Origin: Anarhynchus alexandrinus
Lineage: Eukaryota > Chordata > Aves > Charadriiformes > Charadriidae
DNA: 64,000 nt
Direction: 5' to 3'
Assembly (NCBI GenBank): GCA_008711295.1
Contig: VUYV01000146.1
Location: forward strand, 983,730 to 1,047,729
Made by a program: the position numbers and the translations under genes. Under the pieces are notes generated by a model. It made no database searches, had not been told where the DNA came from, and worked only from the letters and a program-made list of their open reading frames with translations. Of this stretch, positions 25,901 through 40,800 are shown in pieces. The number at the start of each line of letters is the position of its first letter. The first letter of the stretch is position 1.

Positions 25901-28900
25901 AGACTTCATCTTAAGCATCATAAAGCCCCAAGGAATAGTTTAAAATATTTCCATTTACTCTTGGCTAAGCCATACTGTCATGTTTTCTTCTTTTCAATTA
26001 CTTTGAGATGAACCTTTTCCTTTGGTCTGCATGACTTGGGGCAGGATGTTCATAAAAGAGTGAGGAGTTTCATGTTACAGTTAAATGGAGCATGATTATG
26101 AGCCATTTAAACTTTTTTTCAATGTATTTGCCTCAGTAACTTTGTTATTAACTGCATAAGATACAGATGAAAGGTTGATTTTGTTTACCCAAAGCAATGA
26201 CATGAATGTACACAACCAAGAATAGCTACTTATCTATATATTCTCCAATAATAGTTGGAATTGTTTCACTTCATTTTTTCTCTCTTGGGCAAATTGAAGC
26301 TACAAATAAGGTTTTGAATATTTTCCCATCACGTTTTAGAAGAAACTAGCCATAATTTGTACATTTTAATGGCTACTCATTATTATTCTGTATCCCAGAT
26401 ACAATGTTGAGATAAAGATGAACGGAGTTATGCCATAGCATATTGCATTTTAATTCTGATAATGGTAAGAAACTAAATCTAAGCAATGTGAAATCTGAAA
26501 AACAAAATAAAGATTATTTTAATTTCTGTTTGACATTTCTAAAGAAATATTAACAGGCTTTTTGGAGGTAGCACACCGGTTTACCTGCAGAGGATTTTGG
26601 CTGCTTTTTGCTCAACAACATAAAAGAGATAGATGTAAGATGTGTGTACCTGGCCAGCTTGAGAGGATGCTTGAGGGAGTCAGTGGTTAGTCAAACCAAA
26701 AAGAAGAGGGAAGCTGTCCTCTAACCCATTGCTAACTGATGATAATTCCCAGGAGCAGCTTCACAAGTATTGTGAGTTAGGAAAATCTTGCCATGCACAT
26801 TATGGACTTTTACGTGTAGCTTCATGTTTGACAGCACATGATTGAAGCATACTTTAGCAGAACAAATCAAAATGATCAAAGAATAGATGAAAAGTTTATG
26901 ATGTGAGGGATATAAGTGGCTTTGTTTTATAAAATATTGTGAAAAATTACCATTTCCCTCCTCTTGTCTGTTTTCATTTGTGAAACTTTCACTGTGCTTG
27001 GATTTTGCTATTTGAATATGACATTTAAATATTGCAAATGCTAGTCAAAAGCATACGATCGCCTACACAAAGATAGAGCAGATTTATTCTGAAAGTTATT
27101 GAAAGACGTATCCTGCCTGTTTTCTATTTTTTCTGTTTCCTCATTCAGTTTTTCCCTCCTAAAGGAAATGAGTCAGAGGACTCTTAATTTCTCATTCTGT
27201 CTGTCTCTTTTCCACATTAGCGTTCTTGCACAGATCTCTCAAAGATTTTCCCTCAACTCATCTCTAAGCATCTCTGTGACTAGGGGAAGGTCTCTTTTTT
27301 TTGTTATCTTTTCTGAATCCTTTTATTACACAAGTCATGAATATAAATTTCTGCATCTTATCCTCAACTCCTGCTTGTGCAAGACCCTCAAAAGAAGAAT
27401 TAATCTTGTTGCAGCTTCCATTCCTTACACTTTTGAAGAGTAGAAATTGATGCAGAAGTGGGAAAAATCGAAGGGTATCTCTTTGACTATTCTGCTTCAT
27501 CCTGGAACAAGCACTTCACCCCAGCAGTGGGTTTGATTGAGTATGAGCATCAAGACTCCTCCATAGATTGTTTTTCAGTATCTAAGTTCAGAAAATAGTA
27601 AGAAGTGTATTGACTCTTTCTGCACGGTGTTTTGTACAACTTAAATTTGTGAACCTCTGATGGTAGCAGAAGGGTTGGGGTTTTTTTCAGGGTTCTTGGA
27701 AAAAATAAAGCTCTCCATGCTCCTAAAATTAAGAACATTTTCTCAGTTAAGTATTTGAACTAAACTCAAGTTTTCCTGCCTGCTTAATTTTAGCTTTCTG
27801 CATTTTATGCTTTTTCTAAGGAGCTCTCCTTTACTCTATGATTACAGAGTAGGTCTTAATCTGGTGGAGGTTTCTGGATGGTAAGGGCCATATCTCAACA
27901 GCAATAAACAGAAAATGCTGACAGTATTTAAACTTTTGGAGTTCCGTTTATTTTTTTGCTTTCTATTTCATTGGAAGTTCTCTGTGTAACCCTGACCAGC
28001 AAGTGTAACATCCTAGGCATGTTGCTCTTGACTTTCCGTAAACACATCACACAAGTACAGCTTTATGGGTTTTTTTGGTTTGTTTCTTGAAAGATCATTT
28101 CTCATCAGCCAGGGAAAAAAATACACCACTGAACCTTCTTAAAGTGAAGTTTGGTTTTTTTTGTGAATAAATACTCACTGACAGTGCTCATCTTCTGAAG
28201 CTTTGATGCAAATGTTAAAAGCCTCCGGGACAATATAAATTGTGGCCCTTTACAAATATAGTTTCCAGGGCAACTAAAGGGCCTGCTGTTTCATAAACAC
28301 TGTGCTCTCAAGCAGAAGCATTTGTCTGTCTGCTGGAAGATATTCCACCTGTGTAAAAATACCTCTATCATCCTCATTCAGGTCTGGACTATTTGAAAGC
28401 AGACCATGGAAATATATTGTACAACTGCACTTGTAAGTAAAGTTTGGGCATAAATATGACTAGTGTGATATAAGAAAGCTGGCTGATTTCCTCATGTGCT
28501 GCAGCAGTATCCTCCCTCTATCACCCAGCCAGGGACCGACACACAGCCCCCTCTCAGCGTGGTGTGTTTTGCTGTTCCTGTCTGTTGGAAGATCACTGTT
28601 AAATCCCAGGTGAGGCTTTTATTGCCATTCAGGTGTGGAAAGGGTGTGGTTTTTTTGGTTGACAGGATATATTTGGGTTGTAGCTATGAAAAAATGTATA
28701 CTTTGTTATTGACTTCAACACATCTACTTTCCATGTGAAAAAAGTGATTGTGTGAATGAGCTTGTTTCAGAAACTCCATGTACACTCATATACCACTTGA
28801 TTAACATCCTCCTTGAACATCATTTGCAATGACCAGCACCATTTTCAGCCTTTAGGTTCTGAATCAAGTTCTTTGTTGTTCTGCTTTTTTTTTAATATAA

Positions 28901-29554
28901 TACTCCATGTGATCACAACATTACAAGCTTGGCTTTTGCATATCCCACTGAAGTATTAATGCAGGACCAACAGACCGTATGTAAACCTTACCCTTCTTAT
29001 GTAGTGTAATCAATGTAGTATATGAGCAGCTAATTAATTGACTTGGCTGGACTTAAATGACTTGTTGATACATTAAAAGTCAAGTCCAAAACAAAGAAGC
29101 AAAAAACTATTTGAGTGCCTTTCTAATTGTACTTTGGGTAATGTATTTTCAGTATTTGCAGTGTGATTAGTCTTGGTGAGATTTAGAGAACATGGTAAAT
29201 ACTGTGGTAACATTATTTGGTTATCTTGTGCAACTAAAGAGGTGTTTTAGGCACAGTAATTTCAGAAAATGAAGCAGATCTTGTCCTCAGCTATATTTGC
29301 ATAACTCTTCCCGATTTCTGCATCAAATGCGTTCATGCATATCCGAGTACTATACAAAACAATGACCTAGATTAGAAGCTTGTTTTAATTATGTATACTC
29401 AATTTAGTACACTTTGAAGAGTTACTCCATTTTTTACTAATTTTAAGTGAGATGAGAATTTGTTCTTAAGACCTCTGTCTCCAGTCAAGTTAGCTCACAC
29501 AGGTTTAGAGACTCCATCGTTTCCTACTTTTTATCTGTTTGTCTGTCCATCCAT

Positions 29555-29812
29555 TTCTTTCTTTTGTTCTTTTTCATTTTTTCTTTCTTTTTCTTTCTTT
29601 TTCCTTCATGCTTTTTTCTTTCTTTCATTCTTTTTCTTTTCTTTCTTTCATTCTTTTTCTTTTCTTTCTTTCTTTTTTCCTCTCTCTTGCTTTCTCTCTC
29701 TCATTTCCTTTTTACCTCTTTCTTTCATTCCCTTTTACTTTGATTCCTTCTTTCTCTCTTCCCATATTTATCTCTATCATTCTCTTTTTCTCTTTTTCTC
29801 AGGTGATAGGAG
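29555..29812. repeat. Long polypyrimidine tract with a 23-bp tandem duplication
   Basis: About 260 bases of almost pure T and C on the + strand, built of TTTC, TTTTC and TTCTC units with occasional A. Inside it a 23-bp unit starting CTTTCTTTCATTC and ending TTTTCTTTT occurs twice back to back (29618-29640 and 29641-29663). The Phe/Leu/Ser-rich open frames here are products of the composition, not genes. Mirror-like homopyrimidine tracts of this length can form triplex DNA and are prone to slippage and mis-assembly. Confidence 0.9.
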
Positions 29813-31347
29813 AAAAAAAATAAGCACTATTTATTTTCTTCATTTATTTTCTTCCCTCAGGTACAAATGTTGACTTCACTTGGTTCATGCAGAATTCTCA
29901 AATGATGATTAACACAAAACTAGCACACAGGAAAATCCGTAAAGAATTGTACAGGGCTAGAGCCTGTGACCTTCTGTAGGAATGTGTTCTGTGTCTGACT
30001 TCACTGGGGATTTTGACTAGAAAGCCTAAGGAAAAGTAAAGTACAGATTTCAAGATTTGCTTTTCTGGCTGCTTGTAGTCTTTCATGGATTAAAGCATTT
30101 TACCTTCTGAGGCTTGAAACAAATTCTTAGTGTTTTTTGCACAGAGAAGCAGTGACCTACTCAGGTCTCATCACCAAACTGGTCAGTAAATGTAAAGACT
30201 TTTAAGCATAAATTTGTAAAGGTATCCTCTACTCACTGTTATGAAGGCTAAATACCCCTTTAGAAATAATTTAAGATGTGGTGGTGACTATATTATATAT
30301 TGAATACTACTTTATCAACATTTTTAATGAGACTTGAACTGTGAGGCCCAGGTCCTCACAAGTATTTATGTGTCAGAGCCCCTAGGTTGATTTTAGAGAA
30401 AATTAGGTGCCTAAATACATGTGTGGGTTTGCACCCAAGTCCATGGTTGACTGCTTTCAGCTGTGTCATGGTAATTTCTCAACAACCAGGCCTCTACTAG
30501 CAGACACCTTGAAAACCTGGATTGCTGATGGAAGCTGTGGTTCACAGGGAAGCAGACAGGCAGGAAATCACTTTTTTTACCAGTAGGGCTTAGTTTGATG
30601 AATATTGACTCAGGGATCAGTTGCCATTTGTGAGACTGCACATCAGGAGGGACACATACAAGCTATGAAGTACAAATGAATGCAGACAGAAATGGTTCGG
30701 TGTGTCTCTGTTACCTTGGACATTTACCAGGCACAGCAAAGCAAAGGTGGTTAAACTCTGAGAAAGGGCTTTAAATGCCTTTCCTCTGCAGAAGGAGGTC
30801 CAACTATCCCTGTTCCATAACAGAAGACCTTGGGCGTCCAGCTTGGGCCTGATAGGGATACCCCTGGCTGACTTGTGCTGCAAAAGCTGTGTTACAATAA
30901 TGCTTCAGCTGTGCACGGAGTACTTGCTTGAACACCTTTCAGGATTGCATACTAAAAATGTCTTAGCCGTTGAATTCAATTTGGGCCGAAACATCCGAAA
31001 GATACCTAGTCATGCAGCTCCCCATGATCTCAGTAGAATTAAGCCTGTAACTCTAGGCATCAGTTCTTACAACTGAATAGAATGGTGCAAAAAGAGCTTT
31101 GTAAGCCTGAGCTCTTGTTTTCTGTAGGGAGGTTGTGGCAGTTTCATAAGATTGAGTTCTTGCTGCATGGCCATTTGAATCACATTGTGGTCCCCACGGG
31201 CATCTCCATGAGCACCACAGGTTGGTCATTCCCTAAATGTGCATGTGAACACTGGCTGCACACTGCACAACTAGTCAGTTTATGATAGGCCTTTGTTAAT
31301 TATTAGACTGTAGTAAGATGTTGTGTTTCAAAGGTCAAGACAGGAAT

Positions 31348-31397
31348 CACTGGTACCAAACAGACAATCAAAAGTGCATACTAAAATGGTACCAGTG
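31348..31397. repeat. 11-bp perfect inverted repeat, 28-base loop
   Basis: CACTGGTACCA (31348-31358) is the exact reverse complement of TGGTACCAGTG (31387-31397). The arms are separated by 28 bases. It is a candidate intronic hairpin with no recognised function; inverted repeats of this size also occur by chance in 64 kb. Confidence 0.75.
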
Positions 31398-34300
31398 TAA
31401 TTGTGCAACTGTTTGTTCAGCCACTGGCAGTAAAAACGTAGTGATAGGTGCTTCATTAATGATGAGAGCCTATCCAAACAGGAGAGAGAGGTTTATTTAT
31501 ACATTCCAGAATTAAGAATCAAACTTTATTCCCTGATCCAGAGTATTCTTACCACCATAGCTCCAGTGACTTCAGCTTATATAAACTGAAAATCTATGCC
31601 CTGGTGTTTTTGCCTTTGTTAATTCTGTGTTTGATTATAACTATTTATCAAATAACCCCAGAATACATTTACCATCATTGAATTAGCACTCTGAAAATAT
31701 TTTAAAAGAGGTATTTTAAGACTTTTCTTGTGGCCATATGCTCAGTAACAAGAATAATACAGTTTGCTATGATGAGATCATACATAGAGGAGAAAGAAAG
31801 ATATGATCAGATAGAATCACACAGATAAGTGCTATCTGTGTTACCAGGAGGGATCTTGGCTGGGCTATCATGTGGTTGTAACTGCACAGCTTAGGTTTTT
31901 GTTCTTAATCACACTGATAAGCACAAGCAGTAGAGCATCAGGGCCACGGATTTCCAGAGCATTAGCAATCACTGAAGACAGAGCATATGAGAAGCACATG
32001 CTAAGTTTTCAGGCTAAGAAGTCTGACAAATCTGTGGGAGCTGGAGGTCTGGATGAGTTAAGTTGGTATGAAGATGTTTTCCCTTTAGAAAAAGAATAAA
32101 AAATATTCTTAGAATTCTCTTTGCCTCCACTTAAAAGCAGCATTATGGCCCATATACTCCTGAAACGAGAAGGTTTCTTAAGCTATGATACAGGAAAGAC
32201 AACATGGCATGTAGGTTATCTTAAAATAGAAGCTGTTCTTTAGTCACCTCCCACTCGACTGTCAGAGTATACAGCACCATCCCTTGTATTAGTAACCCCT
32301 ATGAAAATGAATGCCATGCCAAGAGATGAAAGGGGAAGGGAGGGTCAAGAAGAGCTTAATCAGACGGGCAAATCAACCACCCAAAACCTTCCACTCTCCT
32401 TTCTCCAATACCTCTTTAGCACTTTTGCCCAGAAAACTGAATTTAATAAAATAAATTAAAAAAAAATACTCCAGCAAAGATATTCATCAGGATTTTGTTG
32501 AACTGGGTGGTGTGTTAGTGCAAAACAGAAAGAGGGCCCCTGCCTCCTCCCTAATAAATGTATTATTATTGTGCTTGTTAGTAAACAGTAAATATTAAGG
32601 CACCAAAGTAGGATAACAAATTGTCATAGTAATTGTATCATTAATGCATCCATGTTGCCTTAAGATACATGTACATACATTTAGAAAGAAGTGGATTTCA
32701 GGGAAGGTAAGGACCTGTCCCATCTGTTCAAAGGCTTCCTGTGTCTTCTGGAAATAATTCTTTCTGCTTTTATAGCCAGTCACGGTGACACTGTATCCCT
32801 TACCTTCCGCTGAAGGTATGCTTCTGGTAGTGAGTGCTTCAGCAGAGCACTTCTAGTCCTGTTGAAGGGTTTGCTGCATGTGTATGTCTCCAGCAATGAT
32901 TTGTTCCAGGAAGAGTTTCTTCTTGAAGCTCAAGGAATGGTCATAGCTGCCTGTCATAAGTACAGAGATTTATAGAGCAGAATGTGAGGCCAAATAGAGT
33001 GTAAAAGGATTGTAACAGAGAGAGGGAAAGTTGAGCTCAAACTGAGAGTCATGTAAGGGAAGCATCCAAGAAACCAGCTGAATTAGAGGAGGGCTGCAGC
33101 TCTCTGCTGGTTTTCTGCTTGGGATGAAGTAAGCCTCACCTCAGGTACTTGCTCTGTGTACAACAGCTGAGGGAGATCTTAATCTCTTACAGAAGGGGAA
33201 TCTCTCTGTGCTTTCTGTGTGTGTCAATGTAGCTACTCTCTGGATATGTGTCTGGATATCTAGACTTTCACATCACAGTTACTTTCATGGAGATTGTGGT
33301 CAAGAATATAGTACATTTAATTATCAAAGAAACTCTTATTTTATGGCCTGTTACCCACTTACAATTTTATTCTTGCTTCACTGTGGCTAGTGCCTGGGGC
33401 ACATTCAATGATGTTCTCAGTAGAGCTTTTTCCTAGAGATTTTACTGATGCCCATGCTGTTGGTAGCAGGTTTTGGGAATTGCTTCCTGCACCCTTTTTT
33501 TTTTTTTCTCTGTTCCCTTTTCTCTACATCAGAGTGGGATGATGTCTCAGTAAAGTTAAATCAGGCCCTTGCATTATGACAGGCTGTGAGAAACCATGAA
33601 CTGTGACCTACAAAGATAACAAAAATTAGATGCAGTTATAGTTCTGCATATCTAATAGAAAAAAAAATGACTGATTTAGTGCCTGTAATCATCACACAGT
33701 TACCGCTCTCTGGCCGTTCAGTCCAGTAATTAAAATGAACTAGCATTTCCCACCCAGACTGGCCACACTGGTGCTTGTACCAGGAGGGTGAGCAGGGCAC
33801 AGCATGACCATCAGATCTGTGGTGCCAGGTTGTTGCTGCCCCTCTGATGGAGGTCAGTGTTGGGGCAAATACTGTCTGCCCTCTGTGGTGGCTCAGCTTC
33901 AAGGACTACCAAACCAATTCATACTTTCAACATGCTGTGAACTTCACTTTTTTTGCACTGTGGATTGTATTCTGTTTAAACTCACAAGAAGTCCTTGGAA
34001 GGGCCAACACCTAAGCACAGCAAACTCAAACTGGAGAGTCCACTGCAGACGATGCTGCAATGCTGCTCTCTTCACCCTGACTAGAAGTCCTCTGGTTTCC
34101 AATGTTAGCAGCAAGGGTAGAACTTGTTCATTTGAGTGAGTGGATAGTTGCTATATAAAAACATGGACCTTATTTAATGATAAATACATCGTAAATCTCT
34201 TGGCAATGGGTATATCTTTGAGTAACTGTTTAAAGCAGAATTGCATGAAAATTGTAAATTCACATTACTTCTGGTTCTAGTTTGGCAAATACTGCCCTTA

Positions 34301-34791
34301 CTCCACGTATTTTTTATTAATACTTAGTAAAGAAGCGTGTTGATGAAAATGTTAAATCCTTGCTGTAAACATTTAGGTCCTTTCTGATAATTAATACCAT
34401 CTGCATTTGGGAGGTAGGAGGTTTGCATGTGTGTTTCCAGGAAGGTGGGAGTCATTTGCAGGAGTGGAGAAGCATGATGTACGCTCACAGAGTTACATGC
34501 ATCCATATTGCTGTGTGGGTTCGGTAAGCACTTAATTAGAAAAACAAATAAAGCATGTCAAGGGGTATTTTGTATGGAATTACATCAGAGTGTTAGCATC
34601 TCTTACTCACTTGCAAAGCTGTGAAGCATTGGCTATATGAAGTGGGAATGGGCAATATGGCAGGGCAGCGTGAAAATTTGGGTTGAGTTGTAATTAAAAG
34701 TAATCAAAGGCTATTGCATTAATGTTATATATGTTTTGATTTTATGATAATATTTGGGATGACTTCAGTCATTCTAAATTGGAATTAGGAA

Positions 34792-34874
34792 CATATATCT
34801 GTATATATTATATATACATATATAAAACATACATAAAACATATATAGATGTCACACATATATATACACACATGT
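34792..34874. repeat. AT-rich TATA/CATA microsatellite
   Basis: Interrupted runs of TATA, ACATATATA and CATAAAA units over about 80 bases, ending in ATATACACACATG. It is a degenerate AT/CA dinucleotide repeat within ADCY1 intron 1. Confidence 0.85.
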
Positions 34875-37800
34875 ATCATTTTGCAATGGATGATTTTGGA
34901 AATAAGTTTAAATTTAAACTCCTTTAAGTAGGTTAAGATATTCCATTTATCAGATCAGTGGAATACAGTCACTGACCTACATTTGTGAGGAAATAATTTT
35001 TCTGAAAATGCTGTTGTAACTTTAAAAGGATCATTAATGGAACATATCTGGCAGCCTAATTTGCATTTTAGATAACTCAGAATTATTAATTATGATGTTG
35101 TACCCAGGCAAACTTCTAATTTCTGCAGAGAAATATCTAGGCCTTTACAGCTTGAAAGGAGATAGCCAAAAACAACTATGTAACAAGGGATAATTGTACG
35201 GGATGAAAGGGATTTGCTCTCCTATGGATTTCCTACTGTGCTATTTCGAATCTCTTGACAGGGTTACAGGGCTAGCCTCATTTCTTTCTCCCTGATCTAT
35301 TTTTGGTTTTGGTCTTGGTCCTATGCCATATAGTGTCTCACAGTGGAGTTTCGGGATTCTTTTATGTTTGTATAAATACATAAAATACCTCCACAGTGAA
35401 AACATCAGGTTGGCTATACAAACCACTGTGAAACCAAACCTGTTTTTTTTCAGAGCAAGTGTCTCACACCTCTTTGTTGCAGCGCTTTGTGCAGTGGCAC
35501 ACAGGCAGGGATATGTGTACCTGCCTGGTGTGCATCAGCCACTTTTCACACCACCAAGTTAGCCAAGGTCTCTTTCCCACATCCCGTTGCTCTGTGAATG
35601 GCTTCCCTTTTAGATGATGAGAACAGAAGAGACTTTGTATTTTTCCACAGATTATTCTTCCAGCTTAATTATTGTGCAGAGCATGGCATGCCACTATTCC
35701 CAGCGATTGCTTGTGAGAGCCTGGAGAGTGCTCTGCCTGTCTCTGTTTGGTTCAGTCTGTTCCACTGGTGGTTTGGTTCGGTTCGTTTTTTCTCACTCAG
35801 CAGAACTGTTGCGCAGGGACTCTGCAACAGAAAAAAACACACAGGACAACCTGTCATTTGAGCTGCTAGGTCCGTTCAGTCAGTTTTGTCATCAGTGCTG
35901 TGATGCCTATGTCCTCTTTGGAGGCCAGGGTGCAGAAGCTGTCTCATCCCATCTCAGGAGTCAAAAGCACAATCATGTTTTAGATAAAGGCAAAAATACA
36001 AAGTTCTTGCATGTATTCCTAGTCATGTTTCATCATAGGCCCCATCAACTACTTTTAACTGCACATAACAAAATAGCTTTGCAGTAGTTTTAATGCCACA
36101 GCTGGTGGGCTTGATAATAGCTTTCTTTAATGGTCCCAAGCCAGGCTCTGTCTCAGAGCACATCTGAATTCCTTGCCAGGTTTGCCAGAATGCCATTGTG
36201 GAGTAAAAATTTCCAGAGCAAACTGCTGTTTGACAAAGAAAGCCAGAGTGTGGAAAAAGGTGTTTGGTTTGGTTTTGTTTGTTTTTGTTTTTTTTTAATA
36301 AAAGGACTTGTGCAGCAGTTGAATTAAATATTGCTGAATTGGAACTGTAGGACATATCTTTGCAAGAGACATTTGATATTTGTACTCCTCTCCTGGGGTG
36401 CTTATTTAAATAAAAAAAATGTTATCAAAATACTACACTGTACGCATAACCTTCAGCAACTGCTTAAAACATTGATTTTGAGCTTTGATCTTTTGTGAAG
36501 AATTATACCATCTGGGAACTGTGGGTTTGGCTGTTTCAATTCTTAACTCTTCATGTGATCTCTGTGGTGGATGGGCAGCCGTTCACTAGATACTGCCGTT
36601 AGCTTGTTCATACCTTGGTCATCTTTTCAGTTCTGGTAGTCCTAGAAAATGATGGCTGACTTGCCTTGTTTCCCAGCTGGCTGCTACCAATACTGTTTCC
36701 ATCATCTATATTGGATGGTTGATTTGTGGTTCTTGTATTTTGGTTACCTGTTTGGGTTTTTCAAAAGAACACTAACTAATTGGCAGTATTGCTCTTGTCC
36801 ATCTGTCTTTAGGCCTTAAAAGTAGGCAGGCTGTCTACTGCTTGTCTGCCTATCTGTGCTTAAAGCATGAATATAAATGTTGCTTTGTTTGCGGGTGTCT
36901 CTATTACCTCTTTACTTGTGGCTTCATGACTGCAAACTTGATGTTAGTCTCTGTAGCTTTCAAATACTTTCATCTGTAATTTTTTCACCTTTTATATTTC
37001 TTCACTGAACCTGTAAACATCATCATGAATATTATAGTATGGCCCACCTTTATTAGAAGGGCAATTTGTGTGTATATACTTTACAATAATGGTATGGTCA
37101 TTATGAAAAAATAAAATATTACCTGGTAGCTTTATTTGTACTTTGGGCTGAACCATATTCTCCCTTGTAATTCAGTAATGAAATATCCTCTGCTTTCATC
37201 TGGGGAGAAAAAGAAAACACAAAACAAACAAAAAAACCCAACAGATTGAAAACCTAACATCTTTTCTCTGAGCTTTCTTCCCTGAAGCATCTACCTGTTT
37301 TTAAGGAAATGCTGTTCAGTTTTTCTCCCTTGTACACTGATTCTGTGCAATTTCCCAAAGCTTTCTGCTGCAGCCCTTGGCACCTTCAGACTGCACCTCT
37401 GCTACAAACTGTTCTTTCTCCTCGTAGTGAACTATTTTGCTGCATATTTAGGACCTTTCTGGAGATTGTTTAGCACCTTTCAGAGCATGGTTCCAGTGCA
37501 GTGGATCCCAAACTTTCCCAGTCCATAGACAATATAGTGGCAGCAGGCAATTACTGTACTTAGTCTGTAGGTGGTCTCATTTGGAGGCTGGAGGTATTTA
37601 CCTTGCAGACCTCTTTCTACATGGGCAGCATGGATGAGAGCTGTGTGGTCGGAGGACCAGATCTCTAAGAAATCACTGTCAGGTTCAGAATGCAGGTTTA
37701 CTATTAATCCAAGACAGCCTGGACTATTCTCCTGAAGTGGATGTTCTTGACAGAGCTGAGGCTTACCAAAGAATATTGGTTCCATCTTACTGTTTTATAC

Positions 37801-40800
37801 CTGTACTGTTAAATAAACTTGATGTTTGAAGTCCTTTTCTAGGTTCTTTTGCCACTGCAACTAACTTAAATGCACTATGCATCTTCAAAGTCAGCACCTC
37901 CATAATAGTGAGTAGCCTCCCTGCGGAAATAACTAAGGCCAACATTTTATGGCTTAATACAAATATCTGTGACACCTTGCTTTATTAATTTTGTTTAGCT
38001 GGAACAAGTTTCCATGCAGTGGTGCATCTCATGTTGCTTACTGTTGAAAAACATGCAATCCCCCAACGGGCATGATTTTGAAAAATAAGTTTATTTGTAA
38101 AGAGTGGGTTATTTTTGGCCTGGTGAGTTCCCAGGGGTAGTTAAACATGTGACTGCTGGCACAGGATAGGAACAAGAGTCAGCAGAAGGGAAAGTAGCAT
38201 CAGGGCAGTCTCTGCTTCTGCTGGCTCAAGCTGCCTTGGTGCCCCCTGCCTCCCACTCCCCATTTGCTACATGCATATGTAGCAGCACTAATAAAGACAT
38301 AGTGCAGAGCTCACAGAATTCATTCAAGCACTGAAACCAGAAGCTATATGGTCACAATAGCACAGCATTGCACCTGGAAGGATAACCCTTCTTAAGTGAG
38401 GGTTTCAAGTCTCTCATGCAGAGATACTGTAGTGTTGTCAACAGACAGTTTTCAGAGCTCAGCTGGTGTTGTCTTTGCAGCACTGTGCCGTGCTCAGGAG
38501 ACATACTAGTCAACCTTAGGACGTATGCCTTTGAAGGGTGTTAGGTGACTGTCTTTCTATTTGGACTGTGCAAAGAAGTCTAACTCCCTAAATAAACTGA
38601 CTCATTAAATGATGCAGTCTTTTGCCAAAAAGTTGCATTGCTAGGTCAAATTATTGATCCACTTATACTTGTATCGTACTCCTATCAGTAGTCTTGTCTT
38701 GATTACTCAAAATGCTATGCCATATTCTGCATGCATGACTTACTGAAAAAAAAAGTGGAAAACCGATGGTGTTCCTTACCAGTAACTCAATGGACTGCAG
38801 TGGTGAGCTCTAACACACTGAGTTGTTGCTGCATAATGTATTACTGGAGACAGCAACAGATAGATTTCATTAATTGTGTAATTGTACAGATGATAAATCA
38901 CATTTGTACATATATTGGTCCATTCAAAAGCATGGTGAGACTTTACAGACTTACAGGAAATATTTTCCTATTGCATTGCTGAAAAGCCACTAATAGAGGT
39001 GAAACACTGTAGTTGCTTAACAGCTGGCAGATTCCTATAATCAACTGAATCTACAGGGGTAATTTAGGCAGGCAAAAATGTAATTACTTGGTATATTTTC
39101 TACACTGAACTAATTATGCAGTGCCTTACACTGGAAAAACATCTCACTCAATGTCCCTATCAGCACAGGTCTCTAAGGGTAGAATTGTATATAATTTATA
39201 TAATCTGAACACAATTACAAATATATATTAACATGTATAAAGTTAGAGTTCTTTCTTAAACTAATCTGAACCCTTGCCTCAGTTCTTGTGCTTAGTTCAT
39301 TCTGACTGTAAAAACAGACCTTTTAGTTACTTAATATGAAAGTCTGCCTATTTTAATGAAATGTTTTTTCTTCAACATGCCAAAGCAAGGCAATATAGCA
39401 AATGCAATAGTACACAACACAGAATTTAAAATAAATTTCGAAATACTGGAGATATGTAGATAGGCTGGCAATAGTGACATAGCTGCAATAACTAAGTCTT
39501 TAGATTACAGTGTGGAAGCCTAAGATATTAAGGCAGAAAGCATGCTTTCATTCTGACTTTCATGTAGATATGCAAGTGAATCAGATTGTGTGGAGTGACT
39601 ACTAGCAGAATTTAGTCCACTGATTACAGACTACGCATTTGTGGTTTTAGAGGTAGTCAAAATAATTGCACTGGGGCAATCATTATGTCTCAATGTAAAG
39701 TGTAAGGTTGTGTCTCTAAAGTTGTCAGAACTTTGAATGAAGTCATGCATTTTGTCTCTTACTAGTGTTTTAGCTGGCATTTGAACTTACTGAAAAATAC
39801 TGCTAGAAGTTGCTGGAAACAGAACAGTAGTGTTCCTGTGATTGGTGCTTGTGTTAGTTCAGATTAATTTTTAAATAAAAATACCTACTGAGACAGACTT
39901 CATGTTCACAGACATACCTTTCCTCTAAAAGCATTGTATTCACTTTTCCCTGACTGTTTTTTCTACAGACACTGTTGTTTTTCATATTTTTTACCACTTT
40001 GCCCAAAATAAAAGCAATAGTTCAGTAATGTCACACTGAAGATTTGTAGGAATGGCTAGCGGAATATGGCCTGGCCCTGGCAATCTTATCCTCCTCATTT
40101 GGGGATTTGTTTTAGAACCTATTTTACGGATAATTCAATCTAAGACAGATTCCCTTATATGTTCCTTATAAGTAACAATACTTCCTCCTTCTAAAATCAA
40201 ACACTACTGTAGGTTTTCTGTTTGTTTTGTTTTGTGGGTTTTTTTTTTTCTTTTTCCCCCTGCAAGGTTAATACTTTGTACTTACTTGTACTTTGCCGGT
40301 TACATTTTGAACCAGGTATTAGGAAAGTGGTCAGAAAAACATTCAGGAGTGCTTCTCTTCCTGTTAGTTCCCCATTTAGCTGCTTCAGGAAGCAGGAATT
40401 TGTGGGATCTAAAAGTTTGCCTTAGTTTCATGGTCCAGTGTAATAGTTACTGAATCTGCATGGGAATGACTGGAGTCTCCCTTTAGTCTGTATTCTGCAG
40501 TGACAGCCTCTGAGACCTCGTAAGTGAACCATACTCCCTCTTTCCATCCTCCTTAGGCTGTGATAGTATTGCCCTATTAATATGTTTTTCCTACATAGGC
40601 ATCAAATTTTAATCCATGGAGATTCTGTTACATCTCAGTACAGTTCACTTAATCATCTGGTTGGGCTGCATGCTTCCTTTAATGCATAGCACCACTCCTG
40701 TGATCTTGCATATTGTTTTTTCCCCTTGTATTTTGCACCTTGGAAATACAGTGTCCCACTGATTATTTTCTTTCTAGTATTCTTCTAATATGAAATTTCT

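Noticed and set aside
29460..29873. 137-codon Phe/Leu/Ser-rich open frame
   Set aside because: A product of the polypyrimidine tract; no domain or coding signal.
35614..36087. 157-codon open frame in intron 1
   Set aside because: Overlaps equally plausible frames at 35598 and on the minus strand; the protein resembles no family and lacks a consistent coding pattern.
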